A stretch of DNA of 64,000 nucleotides, from contig OY751496.1 in NCBI GenBank assembly GCA_963565915.1, forward strand, positions 248,001 through 312,000, given 5' to 3'. The notes under the pieces were generated by a model. The model did no database searches. It was not told where the DNA came from and was given only the letters and a program-made list of their open reading frames with translations. Within the stretch, counting starts at the first letter, position 1, and each line of letters begins with the position of its first letter. Below are positions 56,623 through 64,000 of this stretch, piece after piece. The position numbers and the translations under genes are program-made. The DNA is from Entoloma clypeatum (lineage: Eukaryota; Basidiomycota; Agaricomycetes; Agaricales; Entolomataceae).

Positions 56623-57008
56623 TGTAAGGGCAACCACTTTGCACTTTCCCTTTCCGTTCATTTCCACCATCTCCGACGCCCTCCGACGCCCTCCGACGCC
56701 CTCCGATCGTATCTGTTGCCTCTGATATCTTATTCACCTCTCTGCACCTCTCCACATCCGACGACTCCGCGCCCCTCCGCTCCTCCGCACGTCGGATCGC
56801 AGGTACTATCATTCATCTCGTTTCCATTCATCCCCCATCCCTACTCCTGACCATTACTCATCATTCCTATGTCTCGTTTTATCTTTTATTTCATATCTCA
56901 TTTTACTATTTATCTCGCTAGCTTGCAGGGGAATCCTTAGAACTTTCTCTTCGGATCTCCCTTGCAAGTATCTGAGTTTGAGTCTTGGATCGTAAGGTCG
57001 CCCTTACA
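56623..57008 (+). repeat. 3' LTR of element 2
   Basis: 386 bp, TGTAAGGG...CCCTTACA, same length as the 5' LTR and near-identical to it. Confidence 0.95.
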
Positions 57009-57192
57009 CACCCTCCGACATCTGCCAATCCAAAATCTAGGACCACATCAAAGAATGGGGCGCAACACATAAGTTGAAGCCAGGTCCTTTCTGCAAGATG
57101 TTGGACTTGTCACATCTGCTCTTCCACTACTCCGTTCCGACTCATCCGATGTCATCCGATGTTTTCCGATGTTGAGAAACACGCCACGTGAC
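57009..57192 (+). repeat. remnant 3' LTR of element 1
   Basis: Resembles 47870-48052, with clear divergence, and ends at the same CACGTGACA-type terminus. Its left side is truncated and joins directly to the RT fragment of element 1 (now split by element 2), so element 1 had already lost the rest of pol. Confidence 0.75.
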
Positions 57193-57904
57193 AGGCAGGA
57201 ATTGCGTTGAAGGTGAGGAGGAGTTGGTCAAGTTGAGTTGAGGTATCAGCAAGAGTTTGACGTTGTTCCTGGAACTCGTGCTCGAGCTGTTCAAGGCAAT
57301 TGGGGTCGCCCATTACTATGCACGGAGAATCACCAGTTACGGAGAGGTAATTAGAAGAATTGGAAGGGGTGTGAGATGTATCGGAGTCGGACGCGGACAA
57401 AGCTGCTCCAAAGCATGGAATCGTGACAATGATGCAATCAGACCCAGTCCAATTAGAAGAGAACTTTCTACTGTAAGGGCGATCTTACGATCCAAGACTC
57501 AACCTCAGATACTTGCAAGGGAGATCCGAAGTTTAGATTGAGCAGTCTGATAAGTAATACAACACACACCTTGCAAGGGAGATCTGAAGAGAAAGTTCTA
57601 AGGATTCCCCTGCAAGCTAGCGAGATAAATAGTAAAATGAGATATGAATTAAGAGATAAAACGAGACGCATGAATGATGAGCAATGATCAGGAGTAGCGA
57701 TGAAGGATGAATGGAAACAAGATGAATGATAGTACCTGCGATCCGACGTGCGGAGTAGCAGATGGGGGCGGAGTTGTCAGATGCGGAGAGGCAGATGAGA
57801 TGTCGGAGACAGCGGATACGATTGGAGGACATCGGAGATGGTGGAATAGAAAGGAAAGGAAGAAAGGAAAGGAAAAGTGAAAAGTGAGAGTGGTTGCCCT
57901 TACA
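57193..57904 (-). mobile_element. inverted LTR-gag fragment (element 3, family of element 2)
   Basis: Reverse complement of the start of an element-2 relative: LTR at complement 57472-57904 (TGTAAGGGCAACC at its right end in window coordinates) followed by leader and the first gag codons (LEQLEHEFQEQRQTLAD, about 57300-57240). It stops at NAIPA and joins the end of the element 1 LTR. The LTR is diverged from element 2 and carries an internal insertion near 57535-57590 that repeats a CTTGCAAGGGAGATC word. Confidence 0.85.
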
Positions 57905-58357
57905 GTAACACCCCTGCAATACAATGATACTGCAGATGAATATGTAGATGAAAATTGAACAGTGAAGAGATGTAATTGATTCAGGAAGCTTTTAGCTACC
58001 TGCTGCAATGATGTCCAAGCCTGTTAACAGAATACTCTCTGAATCCTCCCCTTCATCATTATTGTCGTCCTGGTCACCGCTCCTCTCCGTGTTGTGATCC
58101 TTATCATTCATTCCCTCATATGACCCCTTGTCAATGTCCATCACCCCTGGCATCATATTGTTGATGTGGAGCTGAAGGCCCTGAACAAGGGTCTTGTCGA
58201 TGGCGCTACCAGGCGTGAGTGTGCCGGTAAAGCCAGATATCTTGGTGAGCTTTTGGAAGCACTTCATATGAAGTGTGTTGAAGCATGTACATTCTGAGCT
58301 GTAGCATAGTAGCTGGTGCGCAAGTGCAGAGTCCACTGATTGAAGTTGCTTCTTGTA
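57905..58357. other. spacer with a minus-strand open frame
   Basis: Complement 57992-58336 encodes 114 residues beginning MDSALAHQLLCYSSEC. It contains NTLHMKCFQKLTKISGFTG and an acidic DNNDEGEDSES tail. It may be a fragment of another mobile-element gene. Not recognised. Confidence 0.3.
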
Positions 58358-58757
58358 TGTTACGGACTAACGCCTACGGACGTATACGCTTACCTTTTTA
58401 CTTTTACTCATCAGCCCCGCTTACACATATCGTATTATACTTTATTTCCTTTAGTATACTTCGCTCCCGCGCTGACTCGCTTTCCGCAGCTGTCTGACTC
58501 ATTCCGCAGTCAGCTTACTCATTAGTGCATAGCCTTCCGCAGTCGCCTTACTCATGCGCACTGCCTTCCGCAGTTGCCTTACTCATGCGCACTGCCTTCC
58601 GCAGTTACTGACTCATTCGCTACTGCTCATAGTCAGTACTATATAAACCTCATGTACCATAGCTACATTCCTTAGATTTAGCAATCACATTGCTCTTCGC
58701 CTTTCCATCTTCCTGCATACTCTGCCCGAACCTTGGAACGGTTTGTTATGCATAACA
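58358..58757 (+). repeat. 5' LTR of element 4
   Basis: Begins TGTTACGGACTAACG and ends TGCATAACA, giving TGTTA/TAACA inverted ends. It contains a TATA-like CTATATAAAC near 58641. A roughly 31-bp unit (CTTCCGCAGTTGCCTTACTC and following) is repeated in tandem at about 58530-58605, possibly enhancer-like. The far LTR is outside the window, so limits rest on the inverted ends alone. Confidence 0.7.
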
Positions 58758-58778
58758 AGTTGCTAAATCTCGTTAGGT

Positions 58779-60412
58779 TTGCCCAGAGTGAAGAGAGCAA
58801 CTACCAGACGAGTCAAGACGTCACGCTTCTTTGAAGACTTCACCAGTAACCCATTCAGCACGCCAGAAGCCCGACAGGAGGAGCTAAGTCCTCAAGACAG
58901 TATCGATTTTACACTCATCCAGCAGTACATCGAATCGGAGATCCGTCGCATCCTACAGCAGGTGCTTGACGAAGAACTAGACAATGACGAGCATCGCCCC
59001 CACGGCGAGATAGCAGAGAGCATCCATCTTGCTCGGCAACACCAGATCGCGCATTACAACGCCCGACAGAACGAACTCGAAAGCTTTCGCGTTCAAGAAG
59101 GACCTCAGACAGGTCGGATCACAGAGATCAGAGAGTTTATCGGTGTTCAGACAACCGTTATCAGAAGATTGATTAGGACGCTCACGTCGAGACGTCCCAG
59201 AGCCGCATCACCACGTCTTACTCGAAGCAGCAGATCTACGCCCACTTCACCACCGACGAGCAACAGACCGAGTACAACCGTTGGGCACAAAACGAGAGAC
59301 TTGACCCCTTCTCACGACCAACAGACGCGCAGGAACAGAGATTCCTTAGAGATCTACAGAGGAAATACCCCGAACGTTTTGCCACCGATTCCGCCGACGA
59401 GCCCCCTGATGAATTTACTTTTGACTCCGCGCAGTCAGATACCGAACAGACGCCTAGAACAGGGACTGATTTTCAACCCCTACCTGTATCCCGAACCCCA
59501 TCTTCATCCCAACAATCCGACACCTCTCCTACTCCGCAGGTTCTAGACATGGCAGAAGCACCGACAGTGCAAACGATGGATACATCCAAGATCATCAAAG
59601 ATCCTGGGATGTTCAAAGACAGACACACCTTCGACGAGTGGTGGAAAGCCACCAAATTATACATCAGGTTCCAGAAGGGCCTGTCCGACGATCAGAAGAT
59701 TCTTGCGGTGTTATCTCGCATGATGGAAGGGTCTGGTAAACACTGGGCCAGCAACAAGTTAGACGACCTTGCCACCGATGGCGAGAACATCACCTGGTTA
59801 GGGTTCTCAGACGACATCGCTACGCGATTCTCTATTGCCAACAAGTCGGCAGCGGCCAAGGCGAGACTGGAAGTCCTGAAACAGGAGAAACGCACCATCG
59901 ACGAATTCTTGGACGAATTCGAAGAGCTCTTGAAGCTGTCAAACCTTGGCGAAGAAACTGGGAAATACATCCTGGAAAAGAACGTCAACCGCAGAATTTC
60001 TGAACAAGTGGCTAGCGATGGCAAGACGTACACTGATTACGCAAAGGAGATCCGAAACAAGGGACGACAGATGGAGGGACATGCATTAGTCATCCGAGGG
60101 GGTGGCGACACACGCACCGGATTGGGCACCACTTATGGTGGTCAAGGCAAAGCCATGGAGATTGACAAAGCAGGAGTAGCCCGTTGCTACAACTGTCAGC
60201 GCTTTGGTCACCTTGCCAAAGACTGCAAAGCCCCAAAGAAGAAAGATGGTCGTAAGTGTTTCAACTGCGACCAAGAAGGACATATCGCGCGCAACTGCCG
60301 CAAGCCGAAGAAGAACTCTGGAAAGATTAGGAAGGTGTCTGATGGAGATACCGATGATGAAACCATCACCATAGAGACCGATGAGAAGGATTTTCCCGAA
60401 GGGTCCGATTAA
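58779..60412 (+). pseudogene. gag of element 4
   Basis: The C-terminal part, from ATG 59549, reads MAEAPTVQTMDTSKIIKD, the capsid-like FDEWWKATKLYIRFQKGL and EEFLDEF-type helices (IDEFLDEFEELLKLSNLG). It ends with two CCHC knuckles (CYNCQRFGHLAKDC, CFNCDQEGHIARNC) and an acidic tail. An upstream region (58779 to about 59230) is open in another frame but has no ATG. From about 59170 the frame of the main gag is open upstream of 59549 (QQIYAHFTTDEQQTEYNRW). A one-base indel near 59180-59230 probably split an originally longer gag. Confidence 0.75.
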
Positions 60413-60453
60413 ACGACGCTAAGTCGCGACCCTTATCCATTAAACGAACTCGC

Positions 60454-63400
60454 TTGCCTGGTGCAGCTACAGACAATATAACTTATGTTATCCCTGCAAA
60501 GCGAACCGTTGCGTCAACTAAGATTGTCAAGGGAGATAAACCTCCGAAACGACGAGAGATCAAGCTGCAAGCTCAGATCAAAACACGACGAGGACCAAAG
60601 GCCATTCGACCTGAGGTCGATAGCGGATGTGAACGCACATGTATCCATCCCAGAATAGTACGCGAACAGAACCTTCCTACACGTGGAATAAAGCCCATAT
60701 CAATCCTAAATGCGGATGGATCGCCGAACCGACAACAGAAAGCAGAAAAACTTGCCAAAGTCAAGCTGGACTTAGGAACACACCAGGAAACCATGGAAGC
60801 AATGGTATTGGACATTGGGAGAACGGACATGCTTTTGGGACATGACTGGTTGGTACACCACAACCCCACAATCAATTGGACGACCGGCGCTGTAACATTC
60901 AACCGGTGCCCATCAACATGTCAAACCAAACACTCGGATTTCAGGGTTAACCTTAATGGTCGCAAACATCGGGTTCGCATGGTGGAAGTACGAGACAAGG
61001 ACGCGCCCAAGAAATCGGATCAGAAATGGAAGCCCGGAGACCCCATATTGGAAGCAGTTACTCCCACACCACCTCCCACAACCAAACGACCCTCATACGT
61101 TGAACGTTTTGCCCATCTCTTTGAAAAAGAAAACTTTGACAAGATCCCAAAGGAAAGAGAATGGGACCACGGCATCGAACTTACACCGGACGCACCAAAG
61201 GAGCTAGGAGGAAACACGTATCCTATGACCCAAAAAGAGCAAGAAGAACTGGACGAATTCATCGATGAAGGCCTGGCAACCGGAAAGATCCGACCGTCCA
61301 AATCCCCTTATGCATCACCCTGCTTCTTCATTAACAAGAAAGACGGTTCCAAACGATTGGTACAGGATTATCGCACGGTCAATAAATTCACGGTTAAGGA
61401 CAAATTCCCACTCCCATGCATCAGTGACCTCTTGGATGTATTGAAGGACGCAGTCTACTTCAACAAAATGGACATCATGTGGGGATACAATAACGTGCAG
61501 ATCAAGAAGGGTGACGAATGGAAAGCCGCCTTCCTGACCAGCCGAGGATTGTTTGAACCATTGGTCATGTTTTTCGGTCTCTGCAACTCCCCGGGAATGT
61601 TCTCTCGGATGATGGCCAGCCTATTCAGGGATCAGATCCGTCGGCGCATCTGTGTGATTTACATGGATGACATAGTGGTTATTGGTAAAACCAAGGAAGA
61701 ACTCACCCGGAACACCGAAGAGATCTTGCAGATTCTGTCAGACAATGACCTGTTCCTAAAGGAGAAGAAGTGTCTTTGGGAAGTAACGAAATGCCCCATA
61801 TTGGGATATGTCGTTGGAGAAGGACGTGTTGAGATGGAAACCGAAAAGGTGGACACAATCCGGAACTGGCGAGTACCCACATCAAAAAAGGAAGTCCAGA
61901 GGTTCCTGGGATTTGCCAATTTTTATCGACGCTTCATTGAAGGATACTCAAACATCGCAAAGCCACTCACAACACTTACGGGAAATACAGCATTCACGTG
62001 GGGACCAGCGGCGCAAGAAGCATTTGAAGGTCTCATACGGGCAATCACGATGGCACCAGTCTTGGCATTGCCCAAACCGGACGGACAGTTCAGGGTCGAA
62101 ACCGATGCATCGGGTTATGCGATTGGAGCGGTACTTTCACAGAAACAAGACGACAAGTGGCATCCTATCGCGTTCTTGTCGCAGACCATGTCCGCGGCCG
62201 AACAGAATTACGAGATATATGACAAGGAACTCTTGGCAGTCATGGAAGAACTGAAGGACTGGCGACATTATCTACTTGAAGCCAAGGAACGTTTCGAGAT
62301 CTTAACCGATCACAAAAACCTGGAGTATTTCCGGCGTCCTCAGGACCTAAACCAACGACAGAGGCGCTGGAAGATGAAGTTACAAGATTATGACTTCGAA
62401 TTGCGACATGTACCTGGGAAGACAAACGCGAAAGCAGACATCCTGTCACGTTTACCCTGGTATGAGACGGAACTCGAGCCGCAGGACAGCGACCAAATGC
62501 TCAAGGAAGGGCTATTTTTGAAACGATTGGAATCAGAAGATGTGATACAAATGGAGATGTTCACGGAGGAACAATTCTTTGAAGGGGGTGAAACATCTGA
62601 TTCCATCAAAATCGGAAACATCACAACCATCGAAAACCCATGGATCGCACGCATCAAGGCCTCGAATCGCATGGAGACAGAAGTAGCCCAGGGTCTGAAG
62701 AAGAATCCTCACTGGTACCAGCAGGAAAATGGCATCACCTACGCAGGAGAACGAGTCTATGTTCCACCAGACCCACAATTGCGCCAAGAACTGATGTTTG
62801 AAGCGCACAACGCACCAGTGGCAGGACATCCAGGACAATATCGAACACATGAACTCCTCACTCGCACCTACTGGTGGCCCACCATCCTACATGACATAAA
62901 GAAGTATGTGAAAGGTTGTGACACCTGTCAACGTAACAAGATCAGCTGCCAAAGGAGACACGCCCCTCTACACCCTAACGCCGCGCCAAGTCAACCATGG
63001 GAAGACATAGGGATTGACGTCGTGGGACCGATACCAGAATCTGATGGGAAGAACGCAATTCTGGTCATCACGGACAGACATTCAAAGATGCTTCATCTCA
63101 TCCCGACAACCGTGGAACTATCGGCTGAAGGATTAGCCAAGATCTATCAGGACCAGATATGGAAGCTTCATGGGATCCCTAAGAAGATCATTAGCGACAG
63201 AGGACCACAGTTCGCCGCGAAGTTCATGGAGATACTTTGCCGCATGTTGGGAATCAAGAGAAACCTGTCCACTGCGTACCATCCACAAACTGATGGACAA
63301 GCCGAACGATCGCATCAGGAAACCGAGGTGTTCTTACGAAACTTTGTCAACCATCTACAAGATGATTGGGCGGAATGGATCGCAATCGCAGAATTCCAGT

Positions 63401-64000
63401 ACAATGACAAAGAACATCAAGCGACAAAGTACACACCATTCTATCTCAACTACGGTCTGCATCCTTGGAAGGGAGAACTTGTGTTGGAAGACACCAATCC
63501 AGCGGCAAACGACTTCTTGAAAAAACTCAAACAGGCACGAGAAGAAGCCAACGCAGCACTGAAACAGGCCCAGGATCAGATGAAGAAAATAGTTGACACA
63601 CGACGAAGCCCGTCTCAGAATTACCGCATCGGAGACAAGGTGTGGCTGGAAGGGACTAACATCAGGACTGATCGTCCCTCAAAGAAACTTGACACCCTCT
63701 GACACGGACCGTTCAAAGTCCTAGAGAAGAAAGGAGCTAGCGCATACCGTCTTGATCTTCCCAAAACTTGGAAGATGATCCACCCTGTGTTCAACGAGAC
63801 CCTGTTATCACCATACGAAACCCCGAAGTATGCCATTCAGAAAAAGAAGCCAGCCCCTGATCCGATCATCGTCGAAGGACGAGAAGAATACCATGTCTCC
63901 ACGATCCTAGACTCTCGGAAATTCTGTGGAAAGATCCAGTACCTTGTCCAATGGGAAGGGTATGGCCCAGAAGAGAACACGTGGGAACCTCGGACTAATG
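60454..64000 (+). pseudogene. pol of element 4, partial
   Basis: Protease EVDSGCERTCIHPRIV; RT FFINKKDGSKRLVQDYRTVN, LVMFFGLCNSPGMFS, CVIYMDDIVVIG (YMDD intact). RNase H VETDASGYAIGAVLSQ and ILTDHKNLEYF. Integrase HNAPVAGHPGQYRTHEL, CDTCQRNKISC, DVVGPIPESDGKNAILVITD, IISDRGPQFAAKFME and STAYHPQTDGQAERSHQE. A TGA at 63700-63702 interrupts it just before [17 protein letters not shown]. The frame then continues into a chromodomain ([17 protein letters not shown]) cut by the window edge. Apart from that one stop the pol frame is open for over 1,080 codons. Confidence 0.9.

Larger units (their letters stand above)
51005..57008 (+). mobile_element. full-length chromodomain gypsy retrotransposon (element 2)
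   Basis: Flanked by 386-bp LTRs and by the 5-bp target duplication CACCC (51000-51004 and 57009-57013). The insertion lies inside the remains of element 1. A polypurine tract (GAAGGGGGGGTGA, 56610-56622) precedes the 3' LTR. Internal order is gag, protease, RT, RNase H, integrase, chromodomain, as in Ty3/gypsy chromoviruses. Two TGA codons interrupt gag and pol; otherwise the coding region is open. Confidence 0.95.
58358..64000 (+). mobile_element. chromodomain gypsy retrotransposon (element 4), right end outside window
   Basis: A third gypsy lineage with its own LTR (TGTTACGG...ATAACA), gag with two zinc knuckles, a complete pol and the start of a chromodomain at the window edge. It lacks the CTCCG-rich word use of elements 1-3. 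Confidence 0.9.

Noticed and set aside
43740..63702. TGA codons read as selenocysteine or recoded sense
   Set aside because: They occur only in transposon genes; host genes end normally at TGA and show no internal TGA. CpG decay is simpler.
43740..63702. Link between the TGA stops and RNA editing by the DYW protein
   Set aside because: Restoring CGA from TGA would need U-to-C editing of nuclear transcripts, while the protein looks mitochondrial and C-to-U. No evidence supports a link.

Overview
This window looks like nuclear DNA of a mushroom-forming basidiomycete (Agaricomycetes). The evidence is many short spliceosomal introns of about 50-65 bp, basidiomycete-type families (a DUF6534 membrane protein, an OrdA/CYP64-like P450, a Plavaka-type DNA transposon with a DUF6698-like partner) and chromodomain Ty3/gypsy retrotransposons. 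All names come from reading translations by eye; no database search was run.

Layout. 1-5 kb: an AT-rich repeat with a small unknown gene, a decayed gene fragment and a DUF6534 membrane-protein gene. 6-8 kb: a cytochrome P450. 8.6-11.3 kb: VPS29 (retromer) head to head with the most striking gene of the window, an intronless pentatricopeptide-repeat protein ending in a plant-like E1-E2-DYW cytidine-deaminase domain. 11.4-20.5 kb: an inverted, diverged duplication carrying small secreted-protein genes. It flanks a GDT1/TMEM165-like transporter gene, a small unknown gene and a broken 2OG-Fe(II) oxygenase-like gene. 21.5-28 kb: an unidentified gene, LSM6, an F-box protein, and two related secreted precursors. 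One precursor carries six near-perfect repeats, each ending in a Lys-Arg (Kex2) site. 29-34 kb: a tandem pair of nearly identical large membrane glycoproteins. 34-39.7 kb: threonine aldolase and chitin synthase, same strand, 72 bp apart.

40-64 kb is a transposon graveyard: a dead Plavaka element, a decayed gypsy element (1), a full-length young gypsy element (2) inserted in it with near-identical LTRs and a CACCC target duplication, an inverted LTR-gag fragment (3), and a further gypsy element (4) running off the right edge. Nearly every premature stop in these elements is TGA, usually where an arginine CGA codon would be expected, which points to loss of methylated CpG.

The housekeeping genes (VPS29, LSM6, GDT1-like, threonine aldolase, chitin synthase) are unrelated in function and do not form a cluster. 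The two candidates for unusual biology are the DYW-type PPR protein (possible organellar C-to-U RNA editing in a fungus) and the Kex2-processed repeat precursor (possible secreted peptide system).
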